Below, piece after piece: positions 54,469 through 63,981 of a stretch of 64,000 bases of DNA. The DNA lies in contig NZ_BMDQ01000004.1 of assembly GCF_014635865.1 (NCBI RefSeq), forward strand, positions 107,492 to 171,491, written 5' to 3'. A model generated the notes under the pieces. The model was not told the DNA's origin and did not search any database. It saw only the letters and a program-made list of their open reading frames with translations. This DNA comes from Winogradskyella haliclonae. Lineage in GTDB: Bacteria > Bacteroidota > Bacteroidia > Flavobacteriales > Flavobacteriaceae. The position numbers were made by a program, and so were the translations under genes. Position 1 is the stretch's first letter. Each line of letters begins with the position of its first letter.

Positions 54469-55686
54469 TTATAATATTTCGGCAACAACAAAAGTGCTAC
54501 CTCCTACATAAATACAATCCTCCTGATTAGCAGATAATTTAGCTTTTGAAAAAGCTTCATTTACTGAATTGTATGCTTCAGATAAAAATCCTTTTTTATT
54601 AAATACAGTATGCAATTCATCTGCATCCATACCTCTAGGCACATTAGGCTTACATAAATAATATTTAGCATGTTTAGGCAACAAAGAAATTATAACTTCT
54701 AAATCCTTATCATTTACCACACCAAAAACAATATGCAATTGGCCTGTACATTCTTTTTTTAACTGGCTCATTGTATGCGATAAGCCTTCTTTATTATGAG
54801 CTGTATCACATATAACCTTAGGGTTGTTAGATAAAACTTGCCATCTTCCCAATAGGCCTGTATTTTGCACCACATTCAAAAGTCCAAATTGTAATTGATT
54901 TCTAGAAATTTTGAAACCTTGATTTTTTAAAATCTCAATAGATTGCATTACTGTTTTTATATTGTGATTTTGATAAGTCCCTTTTAAATCACTTTCTATT
55001 ACTTCAGGAATAGTCTGATCTGCGAAATAAATTAGAGAATTCATCTCATCCGCTTTCTCTAAAAATACTGTTTCTGTTTCAGGATGAGTCTCTCCAACAA
55101 CTAAGGGTATATTAGACTTTATAATTCCTGCTTTTTCTGAAGCTATTTTTGGTAACGTATTCCCTAAAAACTGAACATGGTCAAGTCCAATATTTGTTAT
55201 AACAGATAGTTCTGGTGTAATAATATTTGTAGAATCTAATCGCCCGCCAAGGCCAACTTCTATAACCGCTATATCAACCTTTTCTTTGGCAAAATAATCA
55301 AAAGCTAATCCAACAGTCATTTCAAAAAAAGAAAGCGAATTTGTTTCAAAAAATGACTTATGCTTTTTTACAAATCCCATGACAAATTGTTTTGAAATTT
55401 CTTTGCCATTAATCTTAATACGCTCTCGGTAATCTTTTAAATGCGGAGACGTATACAAACCAACCTTATAGCCTGCTTCTTGTAAGACTGAAGCTAACAT
55501 GTGACTACAAGAACCTTTACCATTAGTGCCTCCAATATGAATAGATTTGAATTTTTCTTCTGGATTTTTGAGATAATTAGCTAACAGTATCGTGTTAGAG
55601 AGGTCTTTTTTATATGCAGATTGACCCTGGGATTGATACATTGGTAATTGATTAAACAACCAATTAACTGTCTCGAGATAGTTCAT
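54469..55686 (-). CDS. folC: Bifunctional folylpolyglutamate synthase / dihydrofolate synthase
   Basis: The 405-residue Mur-ligase-like enzyme adds glutamate to dihydropteroate and folates. The ATP loop is HIGGTNGKGSCSHML, with YTSPHLKDYRERIKING, DIAVIEVGLGGRLDSTN and VICDTAHNKEGL as further conserved blocks. Its ATG abuts the stop codon of the upstream tonB-like gene without a gap, so it is the last gene of the exbB-exbD-tonB-tonB run. Confidence 0.96.
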   Translation of the reverse strand: MNYLETVNWLFNQLPMYQSQGQSAYKKDLSNTILLANYLKNPEEKFKSIHIGGTNGKGSCSHMLASVLQEAGYKVGLYTSPHLKDYRERIKINGKEISKQFVMGFVKKHKSFFETNSLSFFEMTVGLAFDYFAKEKVDIAVIEVGLGGRLDSTNIITPELSVITNIGLDHVQFLGNTLPKIASEKAGIIKSNIPLVVGETHPETETVFLEKADEMNSLIYFADQTIPEVIESDLKGTYQNHNIKTVMQSIEILKNQGFKISRNQLQFGLLNVVQNTGLLGRWQVLSNNPKVICDTAHNKEGLSHTMSQLKKECTGQLHIVFGVVNDKDLEVIISLLPKHAKYYLCKPNVPRGMDADELHTVFNKKGFLSEAYNSVNEAFSKAKLSANQEDCIYVGGSTFVVAEIL

Positions 55687-56535
55687 TTACTGACTGACAT
55701 CAAAATTGATACTCACAAAGCCTATTTGTTTAGATGGTGCGTTAGCATCTGCTGGCCACTTATGGGATAATGCTATTTTTTTTGCAGGTGCTAATAAACA
55801 AGGATGCGTATTTGTAGAACCTTTAGCCCCTGGTGTAACAGAAGTGACTCTTCCGTTTTTGTCAACCTCAATACGGACAATAACCAGACCGTATTCATTA
55901 CAATCTTGCTTAAATATTTTTTTACTTGGTTTGCCTCTTCCTCCTAAACCAAATCCTACACCACCTTTTCCAGGACCAGAGCCACCAAAATAACTTGGCG
56001 CATATGGGTTGCCGTTTAGCTGTCCTTTATTGCCTGGTGCATTATCTGGTCCTTCGCCACCATTATCATTGTCTTTAGAATTTTTTACACCACCTATAAG
56101 ATTATCCAGTTTCTTCTTCTTTTCTGCCTCTTCTCTCTTTTTTCGTTCTTCTGCTTCACGTTTTAAACGTTCCACTCTTTCAGCTTCAGCTTTAGCACGA
56201 GCCTCAGCTTGTTTTTGCTTTTTTATAGCAATAGCTTCTTCGGTTTCTTGAGTTAAAACTTTTTCAGATTTTTCAACTGTCTTTAGAGGTTTGACCTCCT
56301 CTTGCTTTACTTTCTGTTCTTCGACATTTTTAGGAGTATCTGCCTGCTTTGGCTTACTTAATGGTTTATTACCACTACCAAAGTTATTGGTTCCGAAATT
56401 AACTGCAACGCCATACTCTTCTGGTGGATCCATATACTGAGGTCCCACGACAAAAATGAGCAGCACTAAAATTAATAGGATTAGCGTTGTTATCTTTGCA
56501 GAATTTTTTTCGTGTTTAGTTTTTAAATACTTCAT
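55687..56535 (-). CDS. TonB/TolA-like energy-transducer protein, second of two
   Basis: The 282-residue protein starts MKYLKTKHEKNSAKITTLILL, with one N-terminal membrane helix, nearly identical to the start of its upstream neighbour. The middle is a charged helix (EAIAIKKQKQAEARAKAEAERVERL is in this stretch; core QAEARAKAEAERVE) and then a Gly/Asn-rich segment. The C-terminal part (NEYGLVIVRIEVDKNGRVTSV to HKWPADANAPSKQIG) is a TonB/TolA-type C-terminal domain, different from that of the neighbour. It probably couples ExbBD energy to an outer-membrane or envelope partner. folC starts immediately after it. Confidence 0.85.
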   Translation of the reverse strand: MKYLKTKHEKNSAKITTLILLILVLLIFVVGPQYMDPPEEYGVAVNFGTNNFGSGNKPLSKPKQADTPKNVEEQKVKQEEVKPLKTVEKSEKVLTQETEEAIAIKKQKQAEARAKAEAERVERLKREAEERKKREEAEKKKKLDNLIGGVKNSKDNDNGGEGPDNAPGNKGQLNGNPYAPSYFGGSGPGKGGVGFGLGGRGKPSKKIFKQDCNEYGLVIVRIEVDKNGRVTSVTPGAKGSTNTHPCLLAPAKKIALSHKWPADANAPSKQIGFVSINFDVSQ

Positions 56536-56581
56536 TTAAGAACAATATTATAATACAATAACGAAAATCGCAGTTAAAATA

Positions 56582-57640
56582 TTATTGTTTTGCAAACCTA
56601 ATAGGTGCAGAAAAAGGTACAATAACTGGTTTCCCTTGTTGTATGCCCGGTTTTAATTTAGGTAACATCTTAGTGACTCTCACTGCTTCTGCCACCAATT
56701 TCGGGTCCGCTGCTCTAGCTCTTATATCAATAATCTGGCCAGTTTTACTTATTTTGAAATAAATTGTAATTTTTTGACTTCCTGTAAAACCTAAATCAGA
56801 TGCTATGGTTTGGTCGAAATTAGCACCAACAAATTGGGCCACTTTTTGACTCATGCACTTTTTCCTTGCCGCATTATCTAAACCCTCGCATCCAGGATAT
56901 ATTGGTGCCTCTTCAATGAGTGCAAAGCCAACTACATCACTACCTCCGTTTTTATTTTTTGCTTCGGCAGCAGCTGCAGCAGCTTTTCTGTCTGCTTCTG
57001 CTTTAGCGGCGGCAGCTTTTGCAGCGGCAGCCTTATCTGCTCTTTCTTTTGCTTCTCTTGCTTCCCTTGCTTCTCTTTCAGCTTTAGCTGCTTTTCTGGC
57101 TTCTGCATCTGCTTTGGCTTTTGCTTCACGTTCAGCTCTTGCCTTCTCTTCAGCAGCCTTTTCTGCTTCAGCTTTTTCTTTGGCTAATTTTTCAGCTTCA
57201 AGTCTTAATGCCTCCGCTTCTTGTTGGGCTAAGAGCTCTTCTGCAGCCTTCTCTTTTGCTGCTTCTTCAGCCGCTTTTTCTGCAGCTTCTTGTTCAGCTT
57301 TTTTCTCTTCACTTGGCGCTTCTTCTATAGGCTCTTCTTCAGGCTTTTCTTCTGGTTCTTCTTCTACTGATTCTTCTTGTTGCTCTTCTTCAATTTGTTC
57401 TTCAGTATCAGTTTCTTCCTCTTGAACATCTTCAACAACTTCTTCTGATTTTGTAGGATTATCTGGAGCCATTTTATTGTTAATAACACTTGGCTCCCCA
57501 AAGTTTATGGCGACTCCATATTCCTCTGGTATTTCTTTGTACGGCGCACCAACTACAAACATTAACAACGCTATAATAAGCACAGTTAAACCTGTTATTT
57601 TAGCAGAATTACGCTCGTGTTTTGTTTTGAGGTATTTCAT
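56582..57640 (-). CDS. tonB: TonB-family energy transducer, first of two
   Basis: The 352-residue protein has one membrane helix after MKYLKTKHERNSAKITGLTV, an acidic stretch (about 60-115, many Glu), and an Ala/Lys/Glu-rich helix to about residue 235 that resembles the TolA spanner. The C-terminal domain (about 240-352) has the Bacteroidota TonB pattern EAPIYPGCEGLDNAARKKCM and TIYFKISKTGQIIDIRARA. It follows exbD by 29 bases and is the usual energy transducer of SusC-like receptors. The second tonB-like gene follows after 46 bases. Confidence 0.9.
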   Translation of the reverse strand: MKYLKTKHERNSAKITGLTVLIIALLMFVVGAPYKEIPEEYGVAINFGEPSVINNKMAPDNPTKSEEVVEDVQEEETDTEEQIEEEQQEESVEEEPEEKPEEEPIEEAPSEEKKAEQEAAEKAAEEAAKEKAAEELLAQQEAEALRLEAEKLAKEKAEAEKAAEEKARAEREAKAKADAEARKAAKAEREAREAREAKERADKAAAAKAAAAKAEADRKAAAAAAEAKNKNGGSDVVGFALIEEAPIYPGCEGLDNAARKKCMSQKVAQFVGANFDQTIASDLGFTGSQKITIYFKISKTGQIIDIRARAADPKLVAEAVRVTKMLPKLKPGIQQGKPVIVPFSAPIRFAKQ

Positions 57641-57669
57641 TGTTGGTTATGGTAAAAATGGGTTATTCT

Positions 57670-58062
57670 CTAATTAGACTTTACGGCTAATGTAGATTTT
57701 ATCTTATTCCTATTAGCTATATCCATAATAAAGACCACATGTTTTAAATCTACATCTTGATCTGACCTAATAGTAATTGTTGGTGAGTCAGAGCTTCCAA
57801 CTTTTTCTAACACTGCTGTTTCTAATTGATTTTTGGGCACTTGCTTTAAATCTACAAAGTATTGCAGTTTTTTATTGACACTTACTGACACATTTTTTGT
57901 TTGCGTTGTTTTACTGCTCGATTTAGGCAGTAATAAATCAATAGCTTCTGCAGAAACTAAAGTAGACGCAATCATAAAAAATATCAGCAACAGGAATACA
58001 ATATCTGTCATTGAAGACATATTGAATTCTGGTGTTACTTTATTTCTTCCTCGTAAATTCAT
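57670..58062 (-). CDS. exbD: ExbD biopolymer transport protein
   Basis: The 130-residue protein has a single N-terminal membrane helix preceded by GRNKVTPEFNMSSMTDIVFL; the conserved aspartate (MTDIVFLLLIFFM) is the proton-pathway residue of ExbD/TolR proteins. The rest is a periplasmic domain. It begins 1 base after the exbB stop codon and forms the proton-driven motor with ExbB for the TonB-like proteins downstream. Confidence 0.95.
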   Translation of the reverse strand: MNLRGRNKVTPEFNMSSMTDIVFLLLIFFMIASTLVSAEAIDLLLPKSSSKTTQTKNVSVSVNKKLQYFVDLKQVPKNQLETAVLEKVGSSDSPTITIRSDQDVDLKHVVFIMDIANRNKIKSTLAVKSN

Positions 58063-58063
58063 A

Positions 58064-58753
58064 TCAGATAGGCTCGTTTAAAAGGTCTAAAAATTCAAGC
58101 GAATTTGCTTCCATTTTATAAACAACCTTATTTGTTTTTACTACTAAATGGTTGTAAGCAATGTAAGCAATAATACCTACTATAAGTCCTCCAACTGTCG
58201 TTGTCATCGCTGTATAAAGTCCGTCGGCTAGTGTTTTGATATCTATTGAACCTCCAGAGTTTGCAATCTCAAAAATTGATAAAATCATCCCAATTACTGT
58301 TCCTAAGAACCCAATCATAGGCGCAGCACCAGAAATAGTAGCTAAAACACTTACGTTTTTTTCTAAACCATAAATTTCTAAACGGCCTGCATTTTCAATA
58401 GCTGTATTAATATCGTCAAGGGGTTTTCCGATTCTTGATATTCCTTTACTGATTAATCGCGATACTGGAGAGTTTGCTTGAGAACATAAATTTTGAGCAG
58501 AATCAATTTTTCCATCACTGACATAATCTCTAATTTGATTCATGAAATTAGAATCGACTTTAGAAGCTTCTTTAATGGCAAAAATTCTTTCGAAATAAAT
58601 ATATACTGCCGCAATAAATAAAATAGCTAGAATAGTTATTATTACAATTCCTGCAGTTCCGCCAGTAGTAATTAATTCTATAATAGATAATGTTTTTTCT
58701 ACTGATTCGCCTTCTACTAAAGGGTCTGTCTCTTGTAAAATAGTGTTTAACAT
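58064..58753 (-). CDS. exbB: ExbB/TolQ/MotA-type proton channel protein
   Basis: The 229-residue protein has three membrane helices: about 28-48 (GGTAGIVIITILAILFIAAV), 130-150 and 178-198. It has the ExbB/TolQ signature LATISGAAPMIGFLGTVIGMI and TTTVGGLIVGIIAYIAYN, and the loop between helices 1 and 2 is cytoplasmic. It is the first gene of the exbB-exbD-tonB-tonB-folC run. Confidence 0.95.
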   Translation of the reverse strand: MLNTILQETDPLVEGESVEKTLSIIELITTGGTAGIVIITILAILFIAAVYIYFERIFAIKEASKVDSNFMNQIRDYVSDGKIDSAQNLCSQANSPVSRLISKGISRIGKPLDDINTAIENAGRLEIYGLEKNVSVLATISGAAPMIGFLGTVIGMILSIFEIANSGGSIDIKTLADGLYTAMTTTVGGLIVGIIAYIAYNHLVVKTNKVVYKMEANSLEFLDLLNEPI

Positions 58754-58813
58754 AGTAGATTATTGGTTTTAAATGATTTGGTATATAACGTAAAAAAAAT
58801 GATTAACGTGTGT

Positions 58814-60205
58814 TTAAAATAAAGTTCTTGTGACCATAAATGCTGCAGCACCAGCAATAAAGCCTAATAAGGCTAGCCATGATATTTTTTTAAGATACCA
58901 GAAAAAGTCTATTTTTTCCATTCCCATAGCTACAACACCGGCAGCCGAACCGATAATAAGCATACTACCACCTGTTCCAGCAGAATAGGCAATAAAATGC
59001 CATAATGTATCATCTAATGGCTCAGTAAACATTCCTAAACTTGCTGCTACTAAAGGCACATTATCTATTACTGCAGAGCCAACTCCAAGAAGAAGCACTA
59101 CTAAATCTGATACTGCTGTTCCGGCCATCTCTGTCCCCATCATTGGCATTGTATCTTGTAATGTATTGGCAAAGCCAAACAAAATCCCTAATGATTCTAA
59201 AGCCGCAACTGCCATTAAAATTCCTAAGAAGAATAAAATACTTGGCATTTCTATTCTTGACAATGAACGGTGAACTGGGCTATGATGTTCATGTCCCACA
59301 GCTTCTCCTTGTCCGACTTGAGACATTGAGAAACGAGAACTTGTATATATCTCAGCAAAAATTGCAACAATACCTAGAGCCAACATCATTCCTACATAAG
59401 GTGGTAAATGTGTGACAACCTTAAAAAACGGTACAGATACTATAGCTCCTAGACCTAAAAATAACATTGTTGAACTAAATCTGCTCTTTACTTTTGCATC
59501 ATCATCTTGCAATTCTAATTCGCCTTTAAAAGGTTTTAAAAATGATGCAATTAATGTTGGCACAACCATGCATAATACAGATGGTACAAATAGGTATAAG
59601 AATAGTTTTCCAGTAGAAACTTTGTCTCCTATCCACAGCATTGTAGTTGTAACATCACCAATTGGTGACCATGCGCCACCAGCATTAGCAGCAATAATTA
59701 TTAGACCTGCATACCATATACGAATACTTCTATCCTTTACAATTTTTTGAAGTATAGAAATCAAAACTATTGTGGCAGTTAAATTATCTATTATAGCAGA
59801 TAACACAAATGCTAGAATTGAAAACAACCATAACAGTTTCTTTCTACTTTTGAAGTTTACGGCTGCTTTTATGGTAGAAAATCCATCAAAATAATCTATA
59901 ATTTCAACTATTGTCATTGCTCCTAGTAAAAACACTAATATTTCAGCTGTTTTACCCAAATGATGAAGCAAGGTTTCCTCCATTAAATGCATCTTTTCTT
60001 CATGTGGAAGTAAGCCAAAATTATCCATTAAAGTATGCTTAGCAGAGTCAAACCATTGCGGGAAAGCGTCAATTCCTAAGGATATTAATGCCCAACTTAT
60101 TGCCATCATTACTAATGCAGGAATAAGCTTATCGATTTTAATGCTATGCTCTAAAGTGATGGCCAAATAACCAAACACAAATACTAATACTATAATGGTC
60201 TCCAT
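58814..60205 (-). CDS. nhaD: NhaD-type sodium:proton antiporter
   Basis: The 463-residue protein has about 12 membrane helices and the NhaD/arsB-like features, for example LSAIIDNLTATIVLISIL and IIIAANAGGAWSPIGDVTTTML, with VLLLGVGSAVIDNVPLVAASLG as the second repeat. Family members exchange sodium for protons and are common in marine bacteria. It begins 5 bases after the stop of the glutamate-dehydrogenase-like gene and may be co-transcribed with it. Confidence 0.94.
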   Translation of the reverse strand: METIIVLVFVFGYLAITLEHSIKIDKLIPALVMMAISWALISLGIDAFPQWFDSAKHTLMDNFGLLPHEEKMHLMEETLLHHLGKTAEILVFLLGAMTIVEIIDYFDGFSTIKAAVNFKSRKKLLWLFSILAFVLSAIIDNLTATIVLISILQKIVKDRSIRIWYAGLIIIAANAGGAWSPIGDVTTTMLWIGDKVSTGKLFLYLFVPSVLCMVVPTLIASFLKPFKGELELQDDDAKVKSRFSSTMLFLGLGAIVSVPFFKVVTHLPPYVGMMLALGIVAIFAEIYTSSRFSMSQVGQGEAVGHEHHSPVHRSLSRIEMPSILFFLGILMAVAALESLGILFGFANTLQDTMPMMGTEMAGTAVSDLVVLLLGVGSAVIDNVPLVAASLGMFTEPLDDTLWHFIAYSAGTGGSMLIIGSAAGVVAMGMEKIDFFWYLKKISWLALLGFIAGAAAFMVTRTLF

Positions 60206-60210
60206 AGAAA

Positions 60211-61446
60211 TTATATTAATTGTTTAAGTGCTATCTCAAATGCAGTTGCACTAATTCCTGTTTTATTTTTATTATTTGTATATATATCTTGAAGGGCTTT
60301 TTTAATAACCTCAGATGTATCATCAAAAATAGCATCGTCTGTCATTTGCACCTTACGCTCCATAAAATACGCAAAAACTCTCGCCATTCCACAATTTGAT
60401 ATAAAATCTGGAATAAGGCTTACCCTATTATCTGTATGTTCCATGATTGGCCCAAAGAAAATTTCTTTATCAGCAAAAGGAACATTAGCACCACAAGAGA
60501 TAACCTCTAAGCCTGTATTGATAAGCTGATCTATTTGATTTTGAGTAATCAATCTAGATGCCGCACATGGCGCAAACACTTCTGCTTCTAGAGACCATAT
60601 TCTTTCGTTCATCTCGTTAAAAGGAATTAGGTCTTTATTACCTAAAGTATTTCCTTTTTTTAACAAATACATAGCTCTTACTTCTTCAAAGGTAAAACCA
60701 TCTTCATTAATTAATCCACCAACACGATCAATTATTCCAACAATTTTTGCTCCCATCTGAGCTAGATAAAAAGCTGCGGCTGCACCTACATTACCAAAGC
60801 CTTGAACAATAGCTCTTTTTCCTTTGATGCTATCTCCATGTATATCATAGAAATGTTTTGCAGCTACAGCTACACCAAAACCAGTAATCATATCCGCTAC
60901 TGTATACTTTTTTGATACATCTGGAGAATAATTAGTGTTTTCAATAACTTTAATAACGCCATGCCTTAATTGACCAATTCTATTGATTTTATCTGCAGCT
61001 GTTGGTTTAAAATGTCCTTCAAAAACACCTTCTTGAGGGTGCCAAACGCCACTCTCTTCAGTAATTGGGATTACTTCATGAATTTCATCAACATTAAGGT
61101 CACCTCCAGTGCCATAATAACTTTTAAGCAATGGTGAAACTGCTGCATACCAACGCTCTAGAACTCCTTTTTTTCTTTCATCGTTTGGATTAAAATTAAT
61201 TCCAGATTTTGCACCACCAATGGCTGGTCCAGAAACTGTAAACTTTACTTCCATTGTTTTTGCTAACGACAAAACTTCGTTCTTATCTAAACCTTGACGC
61301 ATTCTTGTACCGCCTCCTGCTGCACCGCCACGAAGTGAGTTTATTACAGTCCAACCTTCAGCTTCAGTTTCGGCATCATTCCAATGAAATACAATTTCGG
61401 GCGCTTTATTTTCGTATGTGTTTAGTAAATCTTTTATGAGAGACAT
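60211..61446 (-). CDS. Glu/Leu/Phe/Val dehydrogenase family enzyme
   Basis: The 411-residue NAD(P)-dependent amino-acid dehydrogenase has the catalytic-lysine region GPAIGGAKSGINFNP and the dinucleotide motif AIVQGFGNVGAAAAFYLAQMG. The coupled N-terminal and Rossmann domains fit the family. It could act on glutamate or branched amino acids; the sequence does not decide this. A TATATTTG -7 box is 22 bases upstream, and nhaD follows after 5 bases. Confidence 0.92.
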   Translation of the reverse strand: MSLIKDLLNTYENKAPEIVFHWNDAETEAEGWTVINSLRGGAAGGGTRMRQGLDKNEVLSLAKTMEVKFTVSGPAIGGAKSGINFNPNDERKKGVLERWYAAVSPLLKSYYGTGGDLNVDEIHEVIPITEESGVWHPQEGVFEGHFKPTAADKINRIGQLRHGVIKVIENTNYSPDVSKKYTVADMITGFGVAVAAKHFYDIHGDSIKGKRAIVQGFGNVGAAAAFYLAQMGAKIVGIIDRVGGLINEDGFTFEEVRAMYLLKKGNTLGNKDLIPFNEMNERIWSLEAEVFAPCAASRLITQNQIDQLINTGLEVISCGANVPFADKEIFFGPIMEHTDNRVSLIPDFISNCGMARVFAYFMERKVQMTDDAIFDDTSEVIKKALQDIYTNNKNKTGISATAFEIALKQLI

Positions 61447-61467
61447 TAGTTAGTTTTAGTTGATTAA

Positions 61468-61475
61468 CAAATATA
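61468..61475 (-). promoter_or_regulatory. Putative -7 promoter box (TATATTTG) of the dehydrogenase-nhaD pair
   Basis: The minus-strand TATATTTG matches TAnnTTTG and lies 21 bases before the ATG at 61446. A -33 element is unclear. Confidence 0.4.
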
Positions 61476-61500
61476 AAAAACTCTAAATGCATAATGTAAA

Positions 61501-62574
61501 TTATACATTAATTTTAGGATTAAATATTTTTCCAGAAGAATGGTCTTTTTTTGCACCAGTCACGCTCTTAAGACAATTGACCTCATTTCTATCTTTCAAC
61601 ACACCCAAAAGACCAAATATTAAAGCTTCTTTATATTCTACGATTTCATTATCGGGAATTATAATTTTAGATTTTGAAAGCGTTTCAATTCTTTCTATTA
61701 AAAATGAGTTATACGCACCACCACCAGTAACAAGCGTCTTTGCTTGCTTTACATTTATATGTTTTGAAATCTGAACAGCAATATGTTCTACTATAGTCTT
61801 CAATATATCCTTCGTTTCAAGATTAAAGCTATCTATTAATGGAAAAACAATTTCTTTAACCCATTCTAAACCCAACGACTTTGGAGCACTTTGCTTGTAA
61901 AACGGTAAGTTATTTATTTGCTCTAATAGCGAAATATTAATAGTTCCTGACCGAGCAATCTTACCTTTATCATCATAATCGACATCTAAATAATTTACAT
62001 AATGGTTTAAAACTATGTTTACTGGACAGATATCAAAAGCAATTCGCTGCTTATTTTCTTCAAATGAAATATTTGCAAAACCACCAAGGTTAATACAAAA
62101 ATCGTAGTTACTAAACAACAATCTGTCTCCAATTGGTACTAACGGAGCGCCTTGGCCACCAAGTTCTACATCTTGAACTCTAAAATCGCATATTACTTTT
62201 TGCTTAAGAGTATCAGCAAGAATTTGCCGATTTCCTATTTGATAAGTATAACCTTGGTCAGGACTATGAAGTGCTGTATGTCCATGAGAAGCAATAAAAT
62301 CAATGCCCTCAATACTATTCCTATTTATAAAATTTAGAACTTTATGTGCTAAATATTCGGAATACTTACTATCTATTTGATTTAATTTAGCTTTAGAAAA
62401 CTGTATTAAAGTTTTTAGTTTTTGTTTCCACTCTTCAGAATAAGGTATGGTTTCAAAATCAATAATTTTAAAATTCCATTTGCCATCAAATGAGAATTTT
62501 GAATACAAAATGTCTATCCCATCAAGTGAAGTTCCAGACATTACAGATACAACATAATAGTTATTTATTAACAT
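61501..62574 (-). CDS. anmK: Anhydro-N-acetylmuramic acid kinase
   Basis: The 357-residue kinase phosphorylates 1,6-anhydro-N-acetylmuramic acid in peptidoglycan recycling. The N-terminal VVSVMSGTSLDGIDI and the ATP-site segments FCINLGGFANISF and TLVTGGGAYNSFL fit the ASKHA fold of the family. The start at 62574 (MLINNYYVVS) is preferred to ATGs at 62598 or 62610. It is divergent from the acyl-CoA dehydrogenase gene. Confidence 0.95.
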   Translation of the reverse strand: MLINNYYVVSVMSGTSLDGIDILYSKFSFDGKWNFKIIDFETIPYSEEWKQKLKTLIQFSKAKLNQIDSKYSEYLAHKVLNFINRNSIEGIDFIASHGHTALHSPDQGYTYQIGNRQILADTLKQKVICDFRVQDVELGGQGAPLVPIGDRLLFSNYDFCINLGGFANISFEENKQRIAFDICPVNIVLNHYVNYLDVDYDDKGKIARSGTINISLLEQINNLPFYKQSAPKSLGLEWVKEIVFPLIDSFNLETKDILKTIVEHIAVQISKHINVKQAKTLVTGGGAYNSFLIERIETLSKSKIIIPDNEIVEYKEALIFGLLGVLKDRNEVNCLKSVTGAKKDHSSGKIFNPKINV

Positions 62575-62597
62575 ATAAGTAAAATTACTATTATCCA

Positions 62598-62628
62598 TTG
62601 AAAATAACACAACAAACAGTTATCTTTG
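62598..62628 (+). promoter_or_regulatory. Promoter of the acyl-CoA dehydrogenase gene
   Basis: TTG (62598-62600) and TATCTTTG (62621-62628) are 20 bases apart and match the Bacteroidota promoter consensus. The ATG lies 38 bases after the -7 box. Confidence 0.6.
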
Positions 62629-62666
62629 CAACGAATTTTTAGGAAATCAATAATAAACTATTTTTT

Positions 62667-63809
62667 ATGGACTTTAGCTTAACAGAAGAGCATTTAATGA
62701 TACGCGATGCTGCTCGCGATTTTGCACAAACTGAATTACTACCAGGTGTTATAGAACGTGATAACGCACAAACATTTCCTGATGAATTAGTTCGTAAAAT
62801 GGGTGAGTTAGGATTTATGGGAATTATGGTAGATCCAAAATATGGCGGAAGTGGTATGGATGCTATTTCTTATGTTCTTATTATGGAAGAACTATCAAAA
62901 ATTGATGCTTCTGCCTCTGTTATGGTTTCTGTAAATAATTCATTGGTTTGTTATGGCCTTGAAGCTTTTGGTACTGAAGAACAAAAGCAAAAGTATTTAA
63001 CCAAGTTAGCCACTGGAGAGAGTATTGGAGCATTTTGTTTAAGTGAACCTGAAGCTGGTAGTGATGCTACTTCACAAAAAACAACAGCTATCGATATGGG
63101 TGATCATTATATAATTAATGGTACAAAAAATTGGATTACAAACGGAGGTCGCTCTGATGTGTATTTAGTCATTGCTCAAACGGATAGAGAAAAAGGACAT
63201 AAAGGTATCAATGCTTTTATTGTTGAAAAAGGTATGCCTGGTTTCGATATAGGGCCAAAAGAAGATAAATTAGGCATTCGAGGTAGTGATACACATACCC
63301 TGCAGTTTAATGATGTAAAAGTGCCTAAAGAAAATAGAATTGGTGACGATGGTTTTGGTTTTAAGTTTGCTATGAAAACCCTATCTGGAGGACGAATTGG
63401 TATTGCAGCTCAAGCATTAGGTATTGCATCTGGGGCTTATGAATTAGCATTAAAATATTCTAAAGAACGTAAAGCATTTGGAACCGAGATTTGTAATCAC
63501 CAAGCTATAGCTTTTAAATTAGCAGATATGTATACCGAAGTTGAAGCAGCTAGAATGTTAGTAATGAAAGCTGCTTGGGATAAAGACCAAGGCAACAATT
63601 ACGATATGTCTAGCGCAATGGCTAAATTATACGCTTCTAAAGTAGCTATGGAACAAACTGTTGAAGCTGTGCAAATTCACGGTGGAAATGGTTTTGTAAA
63701 AGAATATCATGTTGAGCGTTTGATGCGTGATGCAAAGATTACTCAGATATATGAAGGCACTTCTGAAATACAGAAAATTGTAATTTCTAGAGGTGTTATA
63801 AGAGGATAA
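62667..63809 (+). CDS. Acyl-CoA dehydrogenase
   Basis: The 380-residue flavoenzyme introduces the alpha-beta double bond in acyl-CoA in fatty-acid or branched-chain amino-acid breakdown. It has the FAD/substrate signature GAFCLSEPEAGSDATSQKTT, the second motif QIHGGNGFVKEYHVERLMRD and the catalytic-base region YEGTSEIQKIVISR. The chain-length preference cannot be read from sequence. It is monocistronic with its own promoter and terminator. Confidence 0.95.
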   Translation: MDFSLTEEHLMIRDAARDFAQTELLPGVIERDNAQTFPDELVRKMGELGFMGIMVDPKYGGSGMDAISYVLIMEELSKIDASASVMVSVNNSLVCYGLEAFGTEEQKQKYLTKLATGESIGAFCLSEPEAGSDATSQKTTAIDMGDHYIINGTKNWITNGGRSDVYLVIAQTDREKGHKGINAFIVEKGMPGFDIGPKEDKLGIRGSDTHTLQFNDVKVPKENRIGDDGFGFKFAMKTLSGGRIGIAAQALGIASGAYELALKYSKERKAFGTEICNHQAIAFKLADMYTEVEAARMLVMKAAWDKDQGNNYDMSSAMAKLYASKVAMEQTVEAVQIHGGNGFVKEYHVERLMRDAKITQIYEGTSEIQKIVISRGVIRG

Positions 63810-63830
63810 TAATTATCACTTAGATATATT

Positions 63831-63868
63831 AAAAAAGGCTTTAGACTATACAGTTTGAAGCCCTTTTT
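63831..63868 (+). terminator. Intrinsic terminator of the acyl-CoA dehydrogenase gene
   Basis: AAAAAGGCTT and GAAGCCCTTTTT pair with a bulged G, and a T-rich tail follows. It lies 22 bases after the stop codon. Confidence 0.75.
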
Positions 63869-63946
63869 ATTTAATTAATTATCCATTTTATAGCAACAGC
63901 TACTTCTATCCCCAAAAAATATTGTTAGTCAATTATAAAAACAAAA

Positions 63947-63974
63947 AAAGACCCAATCGTTAGATTGAGTCTTT
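63947..63974 (-). terminator. Terminator of the rRNA operon
   Basis: AAAGACCCAATC and GATTGAGTCTTT form a stem with one mismatch and a 4-base loop. On the minus strand a T-run follows. It lies just beyond the 3' end of the 5S rRNA, as expected for the rRNA operon entering from the right. Confidence 0.85.
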
Positions 63975-63981
63975 CAAAAAA

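Noticed and set aside
56853..57425. Ala/Ser-rich open frame of 190 codons antisense to the first tonB gene
   Set aside because: It is the mirror of a low-complexity Ala/Lys/Glu-coding stretch; the product has no family features and the opposite strand holds an obvious tonB gene.
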